Source: Thiohalocapsa sp.
GTDB taxonomy: Bacteria > Pseudomonadota > Gammaproteobacteria > Chromatiales > Chromatiaceae
Direction: 5' to 3'
DNA: 64,000 nt
Assembly: GCA_021736785.1 (NCBI GenBank)
Contig: JAIPFF010000016.1
Span: 1 to 64,000, forward strand
Shown here: positions 8,788-17,821 of the stretch, in pieces
Layout of the letters: every line of letters starts with the position of its first letter
Position numbering within the stretch: position 1 is the stretch's first letter
Program-made: the position numbers and the translations under genes
Notes under the pieces: model-generated
What the model was told of the DNA's origin: nothing
Database searches by the model: none
The model's input: only the letters and a program-made list of their open reading frames with translations

Positions 8788-10698
8788 ATGTCTTCGCCAT
8801 CGATTCGCAGCCGCAGGCGCTTGCCGGCCAGGCCCGCGATGCGCCGGGCACGCCTGTTGCCGTTTGCCGTCGCCATGCTCTGGAGCGCTGCCGCCTTCGG
8901 CGACGTCCGCGCCTTTCTCGACCGGCCCACGGTGCTCGAAGGCGATGTGGTGACGCTGAACATCGAGTCGGAGACGCTCACGGGCAGCGGACAGCCGGAT
9001 TTGAGCCCGCTCGCGGAAGACTTCGAGGTGCGCGGCACCAGCACCGGCAGCGAGATCCGTATCATCAACGGCAGGCGCAGCATGAAGCGCACGTGGCGCA
9101 TCGGACTGCTGCCGAAACGCCTCGGCGAGATTCGAATTCCGGCCTTAGCCGTGGGCGACGAGCGGACGCAGCCCCTGACGCTGACGGTCTCGCAGCCGCC
9201 CGCGGGCGCCCGCGGCGAGCCCGGCGACGACGTCTTCATCGAAGTCGAGCCGGGCATCGACGGCGACAGCGTGTTGGTGCAGCAGCAGATCCCGCTGGTG
9301 GTGCGGTTGTACAGCGCGCTGCCGATCCGCGGCGGTGAGCTCAGCGAACCGCGTGCCGAAGGCGCGGTGCTGGAGCGTCTCGGCGCCGACACGCAGTACG
9401 AGACCACGCGCAACGGCCGCGAGTACCGCGTGATCGAGCGCCGCTTCAGCCTGAGCCCGGAGCGCAGCGGCGAGCTGCGTATCCCGCCCGTGGTCTTCGA
9501 AGGCGAGCTGCGCGAGCAGCCCCGCTCCCGCGATCGCATCGGGCGCCTGTTCGACGACCCGTCGATGGATCGGCTTTTCGGTGATCCGGTCTTCGGCGAC
9601 AGTCCGTTTTCGATGTTCGAGCGCGGCGAGCCGGTGCGGGCCCAGAGCGAGGCCATCACGCTCACCGTCGAAAGCCGGCCGGCCGGCTTCGGCGGGGAGC
9701 ACTGGCTGCCGGCCGAGGCCGTGGCCGTGTCAGACAGCTGGGCGGATCAGCCGCCGACGCTGCGCGTCGGCGAGCCCGCGACGCGCACACTGACCATCAC
9801 CGCGCGCGGACTCGCAGGCACCCAGATCCCGGAGATCGAAATCCCCGTGCCGCAAGGCATGCGCGTTTACCCGGAGCAGACCCAGGCCCAGAGCCGCACC
9901 GACGGCTCGACATTGTTCGGCGTCAGCAAGCAGTCGGTCACGGTGATCCCGACGGCCGGCGGCGCCGTGGAGATGCCGGAGATCCGCGTGCCCTGGTGGG
10001 ACGTCGAGGCCGAGCAGGAACGCGCGGCAACGGTGCCGGCCCTGCGCCTGAGCGTGGAAGGAACGGGATCGGCAGCACCGCAGGCAGATGCGCCGGCCGC
10101 GGAGCAGCGCCCGTCGCGCGAGCAGGCCGCCGATACCGAGCCACCGGAGGCGAGCGAAGCCGGGCAAGCCGGTAATGACGGGACGACGGCCCGAGGCGTT
10201 CGCGAGCCAGGAGGCTTACCCTGGCTCGCGCTCGCCGCGGCGCTGGCGCTGGCGGGCGGTGTTGCGGTGGCTTGGCGGCGCTGGCGCGGGCGCGGCTGGA
10301 AGCGCACGGGCACGGCGGCGGACAGTGCGACGCATCGGCAGCCGACCCGGCAGCCGCCTTCGATGCGGCGGCTGCGCGACGACGTGCGCCGGGCCTGCGA
10401 GGACGGCGATCCGCATGCGGCGGCACGGGCGCTGCTGGCCTGGGCGCAGGCGCGTTGGCCGGAAAGGCAGCCGACCAATCTTGGTACCCTGGCGGCGCGC
10501 TTCGACGCCGCCGGCATATCGGCGGCCGCGGACGGTGTCCGCGATCTCGAGCAGCAGCTCTACGGGCCGCGGGACGGCCGCCGGAATAGTCGGTCGTTAT
10601 GGGCATCCCTATCGACGGGGCTCGATGCGGCGGGCGCGCCGCCGCGGCAAGCCGAATCGAGCGAGCCGCTGCAGCCGCTGTACCCGCATCGATCCTGA
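8788..10698 (+). CDS. batD: BatD-family membrane protein
   Basis: 636 aa. After a basic N-terminus a signal sequence (LLPFAVAMLWSAAAFG) leads into VRAFLDRPTVLEGDVVTLNIE, the start of the tandem Ig-like BatD domains. A transmembrane helix at about 478-494 (LPWLALAAALALAGGVAVAW) precedes a cytoplasmic tail with ARALLAWAQARWP. BatD is the usual last gene of moxR/bat operons and probably scaffolds the vWA proteins in the periplasm. ATG 8788 is chosen for GAGGT upstream; a later in-frame ATG at MRRARLLP would also give a signal peptide. The spacer before it is unusually long for this operon. Confidence 0.85.
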   Translation: MSSPSIRSRRRLPARPAMRRARLLPFAVAMLWSAAAFGDVRAFLDRPTVLEGDVVTLNIESETLTGSGQPDLSPLAEDFEVRGTSTGSEIRIINGRRSMKRTWRIGLLPKRLGEIRIPALAVGDERTQPLTLTVSQPPAGARGEPGDDVFIEVEPGIDGDSVLVQQQIPLVVRLYSALPIRGGELSEPRAEGAVLERLGADTQYETTRNGREYRVIERRFSLSPERSGELRIPPVVFEGELREQPRSRDRIGRLFDDPSMDRLFGDPVFGDSPFSMFERGEPVRAQSEAITLTVESRPAGFGGEHWLPAEAVAVSDSWADQPPTLRVGEPATRTLTITARGLAGTQIPEIEIPVPQGMRVYPEQTQAQSRTDGSTLFGVSKQSVTVIPTAGGAVEMPEIRVPWWDVEAEQERAATVPALRLSVEGTGSAAPQADAPAAEQRPSREQAADTEPPEASEAGQAGNDGTTARGVREPGGLPWLALAAALALAGGVAVAWRRWRGRGWKRTGTAADSATHRQPTRQPPSMRRLRDDVRRACEDGDPHAAARALLAWAQARWPERQPTNLGTLAARFDAAGISAAADGVRDLEQQLYGPRDGRRNSRSLWASLSTGLDAAGAPPRQAESSEPLQPLYPHRS

Positions 10699-10706
10699 TT
10701 TCCATT

Positions 10707-10732
10707 GGACCCTGCCGGCGGACCCTGCCGGC
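10707..10732. repeat. perfect 13-bp tandem duplication
   Basis: GGACCCTGCCGGC occurs twice back to back in the 88-bp space between the convergent batD and degS genes. No uridine tract follows, so it is not an obvious terminator. Confidence 0.8.
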
Positions 10733-10786
10733 CGCGGCGATCCGGTAAACGTACTGGCTCGGCAGCCCTGCCTGCTTGCCGTGCGC

Positions 10787-12016
10787 TCAGTCCGAAGCGG
10801 GCGGTGCGCTCAAGCCGGTGGGGTGGCGCACGGCGCTCTCGGCACCCTCCCTGCGCACGCCGCCGAGCGGGCGCTGTTCGGTGACGAGGCGCGCGCGCAG
10901 ACGCTCACTGCCGCGCCAGATATCGAGCTTGACGGCGCCGCCGGCGCCAGCGGCGGTGACCGCCTCGCGCAGGTCGCGCGAGCGGCGCAGATCGCGGCCG
11001 TCGGCATGGCTGACCACGTCGCCCGCGCGCAGGTCGGCGCGCGCCGCCGGACTATCCTCGTCGACGCGCATGATCAACACGCCATAGGGCGCCCGCAGGG
11101 CGTAACGGCGCGCCAGTTCCGGGGTCAGCGTGCTGCCGGCGATACCGATCCAGCCCCGCTCCACCGTTCCGGTCTCGACGATGGCGTCCACGACGTCCAT
11201 CACGATATCCGCCGGGATCGCGAAACCGACCCCCTCGGAGAGCCCGCTTTCGGACATGATCGCGGTGTTGATGCCGACCAGGCGGCCATCGGCATCAATC
11301 AGCGCACCGCCGGAATTTCCCGGATTGATGGCCGCATCGGTCTGAACGAAATCCTCGATCCCGGTCAACCCGAGCTGGGTGCGCCCGATGGCGCTGACGA
11401 TCCCGAGACTCACCGTCTGCGAGAGACCGAACGGATTGCCGATGGCGAGCACCACATCACCGACGCGCAGATCGGCCGACTCGGCGAGCTCGACCGCGGG
11501 CAGCCCCCGCTCCGCGGCCTGCAATACCGCCAGATCAGTTTCCGGATCGATCCCCAGGGACTCGACGTCGAGCGTGCGGCCGCCCGGCAGCCCGATAGAG
11601 ATCTCGGAGGCACCTTTGATGGTGTGGCCGCTGGTCACGATGAGACCGTCCGCAGACACCAGCACACCAGAGCCGAGGCTGATCCCGCCGGGCCGCACCG
11701 GCGCCATGCCGGCAGACGGCGCCGGCGAATAGACCGGCGCCGGCGCGCGGGCCTGGCCCGGCATCGGTCCGGCAGGCGCTTCGGGCCGGGCCGTGCTCGC
11801 GCCGTCGCCTGCCGCCGCGACATGGCGGCCGTAGACACTGACCACGGCCGGTGCGGCGCGCGCCACCGCGCCTGCATAGGAGTACGGCGGCGCAGCCGGC
11901 GCGCTCGGCGGTGACTGGGGGGTTGTCTGCGCCAGCTGCCCGCCGAGCAGCATCGCGGCGGCGCCCGCCGCGAAGGCGATTCCGGCGATGCCCGCAAGAT
12001 GGATCGAACTGGCCAT
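10787..12016 (-). CDS. degS: membrane-anchored DegS/AlgW-type serine protease
   Basis: 409 aa: one N-terminal membrane anchor (about 7-26), a Pro/Ala-rich linker, a trypsin-like domain and one PDZ domain (about 300-380). The catalytic triad is visible: His131 in TSGHTIKG, Asp161 in DPETDLAVL, Ser235 in NPGNSGG. A single PDZ domain plus an uncleaved N-terminal anchor points to DegS/AlgW, the site-1 protease that cleaves the anti-sigma factor RseA/MucA, rather than to DegP/DegQ. A location near petABC-sspAB is shared with algW in pseudomonads. The linker before the protease domain (about 65-110) is longer than usual. Confidence 0.85.
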   Translation of the reverse strand: MASSIHLAGIAGIAFAAGAAAMLLGGQLAQTTPQSPPSAPAAPPYSYAGAVARAAPAVVSVYGRHVAAAGDGASTARPEAPAGPMPGQARAPAPVYSPAPSAGMAPVRPGGISLGSGVLVSADGLIVTSGHTIKGASEISIGLPGGRTLDVESLGIDPETDLAVLQAAERGLPAVELAESADLRVGDVVLAIGNPFGLSQTVSLGIVSAIGRTQLGLTGIEDFVQTDAAINPGNSGGALIDADGRLVGINTAIMSESGLSEGVGFAIPADIVMDVVDAIVETGTVERGWIGIAGSTLTPELARRYALRAPYGVLIMRVDEDSPAARADLRAGDVVSHADGRDLRRSRDLREAVTAAGAGGAVKLDIWRGSERLRARLVTEQRPLGGVRREGAESAVRHPTGLSAPPASD

Positions 12017-12296
12017 AGCGTCTACGCTATCATGCCGCGACAGCGGGCGCATGGCGCCCCGACCGGCGCGGCGGCGCGCCGCCGAGCAAGCCCGCGTCGG
12101 CTCCGGCCGCCGTCTCGTAAAACTCGGTGTGTGGTCGCCGGGCGCGCCGCTATCGGGCGCGCGCCCGCGAGCCGTCCGAGGCCATGCACCGCCGGGGCGG
12201 GCGGATCGCCGCCGCGCCAAGGAACCGGGCGCGGATACCGGCGGTCGGACGCGGATACGGGTTATCCCTCGAGAGACGACAATAAGAGCCGCTGCA

Positions 12297-13046
12297 ATGA
12301 TCGACGCCGATACGCTGGGCCACCATTGTGATGCGCTGTTGAGCGCAAGCGACTTCGACGATTACTGCCCGAACGGCTTACAAGTGGCCGGCGAGCGTCA
12401 TATACGGCATCTGGTCAGCGGCGTGACGGCAAGTCAGGCACTGATCGACGCCGCCATCGCTGCCGATGCCGATGCGCTGCTGGTGCATCACGGCTTTTTC
12501 TGGAAGGGCGAAGACCCGCGTCTCGTCGGCATGAAAGGGCGGCGGATCTCGGCACTCATGCGCGCCGGTATTTCGCTGCTGGCCTACCACTTGCCGCTCG
12601 ACGCCCATCCCGAGCTCGGCAACAACCGGCGCCTGGCCGAGGTGCTGCGGATCGGCGCGGCGCGCCCGGTTGGCGAGGGCACGCTGATTTGGGTCGGCGA
12701 GTTGCAGGAGCCGCTGCCGGGCGCGGCATTCGCCGAGCATGTGGGCAAACGCTTGGAGCGCGCGCCGCTGCACGTCGCGGCGCTGGAGCGGCCGGTTCGG
12801 TCAATCGCTTGGTGTACAGGCGGCGCACAAGGATATATCGAGACGGCAGCGAGCCTCGGCGCGGATGTCTATATCAGCGGCGAGGTTTCGGAACAGACGG
12901 TGCACCAAGCGCGCGAGCTCGGCATCGACTACATCGCGGCGGGTCATCACGCCACCGAGCGCTACGGTGTGCAGGCACTCGGAACGTCTTTGGCGGAAAC
13001 ATTCGGTATATCGCACCGTTTCATCGATATCCACAACCCGGCGTGA
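12297..13046 (+). CDS. NIF3-like dinuclear metal-centre protein (YbgI family)
   Basis: 249-aa protein of the NIF3/YbgI/DUF34 family. The metal-binding residues are visible: HHGFFWKGE at about 62-70, LLAYHLPLDAHPELGNN, and C-terminal GHHATER with a second Glu in SGEVSEQT. The family has been linked to GTP cyclohydrolase I-like activity, but its physiological role is unsettled. It is divergent from the degS-type gene and upstream of petA, an order common in gammaproteobacteria. The start is ATG 12297; a shorter alternative is not evident. Confidence 0.88.
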   Translation: MIDADTLGHHCDALLSASDFDDYCPNGLQVAGERHIRHLVSGVTASQALIDAAIAADADALLVHHGFFWKGEDPRLVGMKGRRISALMRAGISLLAYHLPLDAHPELGNNRRLAEVLRIGAARPVGEGTLIWVGELQEPLPGAAFAEHVGKRLERAPLHVAALERPVRSIAWCTGGAQGYIETAASLGADVYISGEVSEQTVHQARELGIDYIAAGHHATERYGVQALGTSLAETFGISHRFIDIHNPA

Positions 13047-13184
13047 TGGAGAAGCCTCCGGCTCGGCCATCACGCGGCATCAAGCATCAACGCGAGGAAA
13101 TCCTCAACATTCATCGGTAATTCAATAAGTTTTGCGATTTGTCGTCGCCCGCCGGATGGCAATCGTTTTCAATGAGCGTTCGTT

Positions 13185-13239
13185 ATTGACCGTGGCGCGG
13201 GCCATGGAAGGCCGGGCTCGCGCAAGGCATTGGGTCAAT
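13185..13239. other. nested inverted repeat upstream of petA
   Basis: Outer arms ATTGACC (13185-13191) and GGTCAAT (13233-13239), middle arms GCGCG (13195-13199) and CGCGC (13219-13223), inner arms GGCC (13200-13203) and GGCC (13210-13213). All arms match perfectly, giving an extended stem-loop. No uridine tract follows, so it may be a leader structure, operator or 3-prime end of the upstream transcript. Confidence 0.55.
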
Positions 13240-13248
13240 GGCCAATCC

Positions 13249-13278
13249 TTGACCTGAATGCTGCCGATCAAGCACAAT
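13249..13278 (+). promoter_or_regulatory. candidate promoter for petABC
   Basis: TTGACC (13249-13254) and CACAAT (13273-13278) are separated by 18 bp, about 110 bp upstream of the petA start. The -35 matches consensus in five of six positions, the -10 in four of six. Confidence 0.35.
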
Positions 13279-13390
13279 GGTCGATCGGTTATCAAGAGCT
13301 TAGCCATATTCTTATTTTCCTCTTCAGACTGCCCGAACGTCTCGCTGGAGGGGACGTCGTGCATCGAGCCTAGCGGGGGTCGACCTGACA

Positions 13391-13984
13391 ATGAACACAC
13401 AAGGTGTGGATAAAAAGCGGAGGCGCACGCTCGTCGCCGCGACGAGCGTAGTCGGAGCCATCGGCGCCGGCTTTGCACTCGTTCCATTCGTGGCATCCAT
13501 GAACCCGAGCGCGAAAGCACGGGCCGCCGGGGCGCCGGTAGAAGCAGATATCAGCAAGCTGGAACCGGGCGCGCTGCTGCGCGTCAAATGGCGCGGACAA
13601 CCGATTTGGGTCGTGCACCGGACACCGGCCATGCTGGATTCACTGCCGACGCTGGAACCGAAGCTCGTCGATCCGAATTCGACGGTGCCGCAGCAGCCGC
13701 CTTACTGCGCCAACCCGACTCGGGCGATCAACCCGACTTATTTCGTCGCCATCGGCATCTGCACCCATTTGGGCTGCTCGCCGACTTATCGTCCCGAGGT
13801 GGCGCCGGACGACCTGGGAAAAGACTGGAAGGGCGGCTGGTTCTGCCCCTGCCACGGTTCCAAGTTCGATCTGGCCGGAAGGGTTTACAAAGGCGTTCCG
13901 GCGCCGACCAACTTGGTCATCCCACAGCACACCTATCTGAACGATACCACCATCCTGATCGGTCAGGATGAAGGAGCGGCCTGA
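13391..13984 (+). CDS. petA: ubiquinol-cytochrome c reductase Rieske iron-sulfur subunit
   Basis: 197-aa Rieske subunit of the bc1 complex, carrying the 2Fe-2S cluster that takes electrons from ubiquinol. Cluster motifs are CTHLGC (124-129) and CPCHGS (152-157). The N-terminus KKRRRTLVAATSVVGAIGAGFALVPF (first arginines at 10-12) looks like the twin-arginine signal anchor used by Rieske proteins. It is the first of three overlapping genes; its TGA overlaps the petB ATG by one base. Confidence 0.96.
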   Translation: MNTQGVDKKRRRTLVAATSVVGAIGAGFALVPFVASMNPSAKARAAGAPVEADISKLEPGALLRVKWRGQPIWVVHRTPAMLDSLPTLEPKLVDPNSTVPQQPPYCANPTRAINPTYFVAIGICTHLGCSPTYRPEVAPDDLGKDWKGGWFCPCHGSKFDLAGRVYKGVPAPTNLVIPQHTYLNDTTILIGQDEGAA

Positions 13985-15231
13985 TGAGCGTTGACTCTGC
14001 ACAGCCGACCCCGACGGGGCTACTCGGCTGGTTCGACAAAAGATTCCCCGTCATGCGGGTGTGGAACGAGCACCTCGCCGAATACTACGCACCGAAAAAT
14101 ATGGGCCTTTGGTCCGTCTTCGGCTCCCTTGCCCTGCTGGTTCTGGTCATTCAAATCGTCAGCGGCATCTGGCTGGCGATGTCCTACAAGCCGTCGGCGA
14201 CCGAGGCCTTCGCCTCCGTCGAGTACATCATGCGCGACGTCAACTGGGGTTGGCTGCTGCGTTACATGCACTCCACCGGTGCATCGTTCTTCTTTATCCT
14301 CGTGTATTTACACATGTTCCGCGGCCTGATGTGGGGTTCTTACAAGAAGCCGCGCGAACTGCTGTGGATCATCGGCGTCGTTATCTACCTGGCGATGATG
14401 GCCACCGCGTTCTTCGGCTACCTGCTGCCCTGGGGCCAGATGTCGTACTGGGGCGCGCAGGTGATCGTGAACCTGTTCGCGGCGGTGCCCGGTATCGGTG
14501 AAGACCTCTCGGTCTGGGTGCGCGGCGACTACGTCATCTCCGACGCGACACTGAACCGCTTCTTCGCATTCCACTTCCTGATACCGTTCCTGCTTGCGGG
14601 ACTGGTCTTCCTGCATATCGTCGCACTGCACCGGGTCGGCTCCACCAACCCGGACGGCATCGAAATCAAGGAAAACAAAGACGAAAACGGCATCCCGAAG
14701 GACGGCATTCCGTTCCACCCGTACTACACGGTGAAGGATTCGGTCGCGTTCGTGGTCTTCCTCGCGGTCTTCTCCCTGGTCATGTTCTACGCACCGGACA
14801 TGGGCGGTCTGTTCCTCGAGGGTCCGAACTTCCAGCCTGCCGATCCGCTGAAGACCCCCGAGCACATTGCACCGGTTTGGTACTTCACGCCTTACTACGC
14901 CATGCTGCGCGCCGTGCCGCCGATCGCGGGCTCTCAGTTCCCGGGCGTCGTCGTCATGTTCGCGGCCATTCTGATCCTGTTCCTGGTGCCTTGGCTCGAC
15001 CGCAGTCCCGTGCGCTCGATCCGCTATAAGGGCAACCTGTCGAAGATCTTCCTGGCGGCGTTTGCGGTGTCGTTCGTCGTGCTGGCCTATCTCGGCCTGA
15101 AGCCCGCGTCGGATCTCTACACCCTGCTCTCGCAGATCTTCACGGTGGTGTATTTCGCGTTCTTCTTGCTGATGCCGATCTACACCAAGCTCGAAAAGAC
15201 CAAGCCCGTTCCGGAGAGGGTGACCACATGA
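13984..15231 (+). CDS. petB: cytochrome b subunit of the bc1 complex
   Basis: 415-aa integral membrane protein carrying the two b hemes and both quinone sites. The heme-ligating helices are visible (YMHSTGASFFFILVYLHMFRG and, further on, FAFHFLIPFLLAGLVFLHI). The Qo-site motif is PVWY, the form typical of beta- and gammaproteobacteria, rather than PEWY. It overlaps petA upstream and petC downstream (ATGA), so the three subunits are translationally coupled. Confidence 0.97.
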   Translation: MSVDSAQPTPTGLLGWFDKRFPVMRVWNEHLAEYYAPKNMGLWSVFGSLALLVLVIQIVSGIWLAMSYKPSATEAFASVEYIMRDVNWGWLLRYMHSTGASFFFILVYLHMFRGLMWGSYKKPRELLWIIGVVIYLAMMATAFFGYLLPWGQMSYWGAQVIVNLFAAVPGIGEDLSVWVRGDYVISDATLNRFFAFHFLIPFLLAGLVFLHIVALHRVGSTNPDGIEIKENKDENGIPKDGIPFHPYYTVKDSVAFVVFLAVFSLVMFYAPDMGGLFLEGPNFQPADPLKTPEHIAPVWYFTPYYAMLRAVPPIAGSQFPGVVVMFAAILILFLVPWLDRSPVRSIRYKGNLSKIFLAAFAVSFVVLAYLGLKPASDLYTLLSQIFTVVYFAFFLLMPIYTKLEKTKPVPERVTT

Positions 15232-15965
15232 GAACCGTCGTCATTGCATTCTGCCTGCTGCTTTCGCCGCTGGCCGCGCTCGCCGCTGGCGGGCCCGGCC
15301 CGGCACTGCAGGACGCCAACATCGACCTGAAGGACAAGGCTTCCCTGCAGCGAGGCGCGAAATACTTCGCGAACTACTGCATGGCCTGCCATTCCCTGCA
15401 ATACATGCGCTACAACCGGATGGCTCAGGATTTGGAAATCCCGGACGACGAGCTGCGCGAGAACCTGCTGTTCGGCGACGCCAAGCCCGGCGACTTGATG
15501 ACGACCTCCATGCGCCCGGAAGACGGCGAGAAATGGTTCGGCACCGCGGTCCCGGATCTGACCCTGGTCACCCGCTGGCGCAGCCCGGACTGGCTCTATA
15601 CGTACCTGAAGTCCTACTACCTTGATGAGTCGCGCCCGTACGGCGTCAACAATCTGGTGTTCCCGGATGTGGGCATGCCCCACGCGCTCGCGCATCTGCA
15701 GGGCCTGCAGAAGCCGATCATCGAGGGCGGGCACGGCGACGGCGCCCAGCCTCATGTGGTCGGCGTAGAATTGGTCGAGCCGGGCATTCTGACCGTCGAG
15801 GAATACGACAGCATGGTGCGGGACCTCACCAACTACCTGACCTATGTCGGCGAGCCCTACAAACTGGAGCGTCGCAGCCTCGGCCTCTACGTGCTGCTGT
15901 TCCTGGGCTTGATGTTCCTGCTCACCTACTACATGAAGAAGGAGTTCTGGAAAGACGTCCACTGA
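15228..15965 (+). CDS. petC: cytochrome c1
   Basis: 245 aa. A cleavable Sec signal (VVIAFCLLLSPLAALAAGG), the c-type heme site CMACH at about 53-57, a periplasmic domain and one C-terminal anchor (LGLYVLLFLGLMFLLTYYM) before a short basic tail. It passes electrons from the Rieske protein to soluble cytochrome c. It begins in the ATGA overlap with petB. A 249-bp spacer separates it from sspA. Confidence 0.96.
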   Translation: MRTVVIAFCLLLSPLAALAAGGPGPALQDANIDLKDKASLQRGAKYFANYCMACHSLQYMRYNRMAQDLEIPDDELRENLLFGDAKPGDLMTTSMRPEDGEKWFGTAVPDLTLVTRWRSPDWLYTYLKSYYLDESRPYGVNNLVFPDVGMPHALAHLQGLQKPIIEGGHGDGAQPHVVGVELVEPGILTVEEYDSMVRDLTNYLTYVGEPYKLERRSLGLYVLLFLGLMFLLTYYMKKEFWKDVH

Positions 15966-16214
15966 TCGGCGCCCGCCGACGGTGAGCGGCACGCCGGCAA
16001 CGGCGCTGCCGCGGTCTTGATCGCGCAGGGACGCGCATTCCCCGCCAAAGTCGCCATTTAGGTGTATCCTAGCCACCTTGGGTCGCGGATGTTTTCCCGC
16101 CAACCGGCAGCGGTGCGCCCCTGGCACCATTCAACCATCCGCACTCGCCCCTGACTTGCCGACGATCCGCCGCGGGGCGGCACGCACGGCAGTCTGTTTG
16201 AGGAACTATCGCCG

Positions 16215-16844
16215 GTGGCTGCCAGCAGACGATCTACCATGACGCTCTTCTCCGACCCGAAGTGTCCTTACTGTCACCGCGTGCGGATGGTATTGGCCGA
16301 GAAGAAAATCACCGTCGACATTGTCGACGTCGATGCCCAAGACCTCCCGGAGGAGGTCATGGATTCCAACCCCTATGGAACCGTACCGACCCTCGTCGAC
16401 CGGGATCTGCGCCTGTACGAGTCGCAGATCGTCATGGAGTATCTCGACGAGCGCTTTCCTCACCCGCCGCTGCTGCCGGTGGATCCGGTCGCCCGCGCCA
16501 ACGCGCGGCTGTTCATGTACCGGATCGACCGAGATTGGTATAGCCTTATGCGCAGCATCGCCCGCGGCACTGAAGCCGAGGCCGAAGAGGCGCGCAAGGA
16601 GCTTGCGGACAGCCTGGTCGCGACAGCGCCCATCTTCGGCGCCAATAAATTCTTTATGAGCGACGAGTTCTCGCTCGTCGACTGCTATCTGGCCCCGATG
16701 CTGTGGCGGCTGCCGGTACTCGGCGTCAACCTGCCGTCGTCCGCCGTCGCGGTCACCGAATATGCAACCCGGCTCTTCGAGTGGCCGTCGTTCCGTGTCA
16801 GCCTAACCGAAGCTGAGCGTGAGATGGTCGCCGATCTGGCCTGA
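16215..16844 (+). CDS. sspA: stringent starvation protein A
   Basis: 209-aa glutathione-S-transferase-fold protein that binds RNA polymerase and alters transcription under stress in gammaproteobacteria. The N-terminal thioredoxin-like part has SDPKCPYCHRVRMVLAEKKI, then NPYGTVPTLVDRDL and ESQIVMEYLDERFPHPPLLP. The GTG start at 16215 is preferred over ATG 16239: GAGGA lies upstream, and the extra residues before MTLFS resemble the E. coli SspA N-terminus. CPYC here keeps a cysteine pair that E. coli SspA lacks. sspB follows after 31 bp. Confidence 0.92.
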   Translation: MAASRRSTMTLFSDPKCPYCHRVRMVLAEKKITVDIVDVDAQDLPEEVMDSNPYGTVPTLVDRDLRLYESQIVMEYLDERFPHPPLLPVDPVARANARLFMYRIDRDWYSLMRSIARGTEAEAEEARKELADSLVATAPIFGANKFFMSDEFSLVDCYLAPMLWRLPVLGVNLPSSAVAVTEYATRLFEWPSFRVSLTEAEREMVADLA

Positions 16845-16875
16845 CGACCCCGATCGACCGTTTCGGGAGGTGCCG

Positions 16876-17283
16876 ATGACTTCCAATCGCCCCTATCTAA
16901 TCCGCGCAGTGTACGACTGGATCATCGATAACGGCATGACGCCGCATCTGCTTGTCGATGCCACCCATCCGAGTGCCGTCGTACCGACCGCATTCGTCGA
17001 AGACGGGCGGATCGTGCTGAATGTCGCCCCGCAGGCGGTGCACGGCCTGCAACTCGACAACGACGGCATTCGCTTCTCGGCGCGTTTCGGCGGGAGCCCG
17101 TTTGCGGTCGAGCTATCGCCGCATGCGGTGCTGGGACTCTACGCGCGCGAGAACGGACAAGGCATGCTGTTTCCCGACGAGGCGACCGAAGACACCGAGG
17201 AAGCCGCCGACAAGAAACCCGGCGGCGATGACGACGACGGCGACAGCAAGCCACCGCGCCCGTCGCTGCGCATCGTCAAGTAG
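16876..17283 (+). CDS. sspB: ClpXP protease specificity-enhancing factor SspB
   Basis: 135 aa. SspB delivers ssrA-tagged peptides to ClpXP. The N-terminal dimeric substrate-binding domain begins RPYLIRAVYDWIIDNGMTPHLLVDA and includes FSARFGG. A long acidic flexible linker (about 100-125) leads to the C-terminal ClpX-docking tail RPSLRIVK, which matches the family's LRxVK ending. GGGAGG lies six bases before the ATG. Co-transcribed with sspA. Confidence 0.94.
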   Translation: MTSNRPYLIRAVYDWIIDNGMTPHLLVDATHPSAVVPTAFVEDGRIVLNVAPQAVHGLQLDNDGIRFSARFGGSPFAVELSPHAVLGLYARENGQGMLFPDEATEDTEEAADKKPGGDDDDGDSKPPRPSLRIVK

Positions 17284-17325
17284 CCCGACCCGGCACCTGC
17301 GATCGGCGCCCCCGGCGCCGGGGCG

Positions 17326-17637
17326 TCAGGGAGCGCCCGGCTCGCTTCGGTCCAATTCCAGGGCCTCCAGGCGCAATCCCACCAGCGTCAGGCTGCCGGC
17401 ACGCCGAGCTGTCCCCTCTTCGCTGAACTCGAAGCGATAGACGCGCCGCAGGCGCACGCCGGCGGCGGTCCACCGCACCCCCATACGTCGCAGCGCGACC
17501 GCTTGATCGAGCAGTTGCACCCCTTCCCGGTCGCAGACTCGGCGCACTAGCCCGAGGGCCATCTCTCTCGCGCGCAGCGTATCCAGCCAGATCCAGCCGG
17601 CGACGAGCACCAGCAACAGTGCAAACAGGTTTGCCAT
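17326..17637 (-). CDS. DUF3301 membrane-anchored protein
   Basis: 103 aa with one N-terminal membrane helix (residues 3-18, LFALLLVLVAGWIWLD). A small domain follows with the DUF3301 hallmarks: LRAREMAL, CDREGVQLLDQAVALRRMGV, then RRVYRFEFSEEG and LVGLRLEAL. The family is conserved in gammaproteobacteria and its function is unknown. It is convergent with sspB. Confidence 0.82.
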   Translation of the reverse strand: MANLFALLLVLVAGWIWLDTLRAREMALGLVRRVCDREGVQLLDQAVALRRMGVRWTAAGVRLRRVYRFEFSEEGTARRAGSLTLVGLRLEALELDRSEPGAP

Positions 17638-17821
17638 CCGAAAGGCGTCTCTTGGTGGGGGATCGGAACATCGCCTGCGCTGCGGCCGTCATGCCCCACG
17701 GCCGGCGGGCCCCATCCGGGGCGACGGGAGACCGAGGCTGAGCCACGCGACTCACGCCGCCTGCGCTCGCAGGAGCGGGCCGGCGGCGGGGCCTTGCCGC
17801 GCCCCCGACGAGCAACCGCGA

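Larger units (their letters stand above)
13047..13390. other. 344-bp spacer upstream of petA
   Basis: A relatively AT-rich stretch between the NIF3-like gene and petA. It holds a nested inverted repeat (13185-13239) and a promoter candidate for petABC. A 61-codon minus-strand frame (13122-13307) with a GAGGA site upstream is present, but its codon third positions are not GC-biased like the neighbours, so it is not called. Confidence 0.6.

Noticed and set aside
13122-13307. 61-codon minus-strand frame upstream of petA
   Set aside because: It has a fair ribosome site, but third-position composition is unlike neighbouring genes and it overlaps a strong inverted repeat. Kept only as a remark in the findings.
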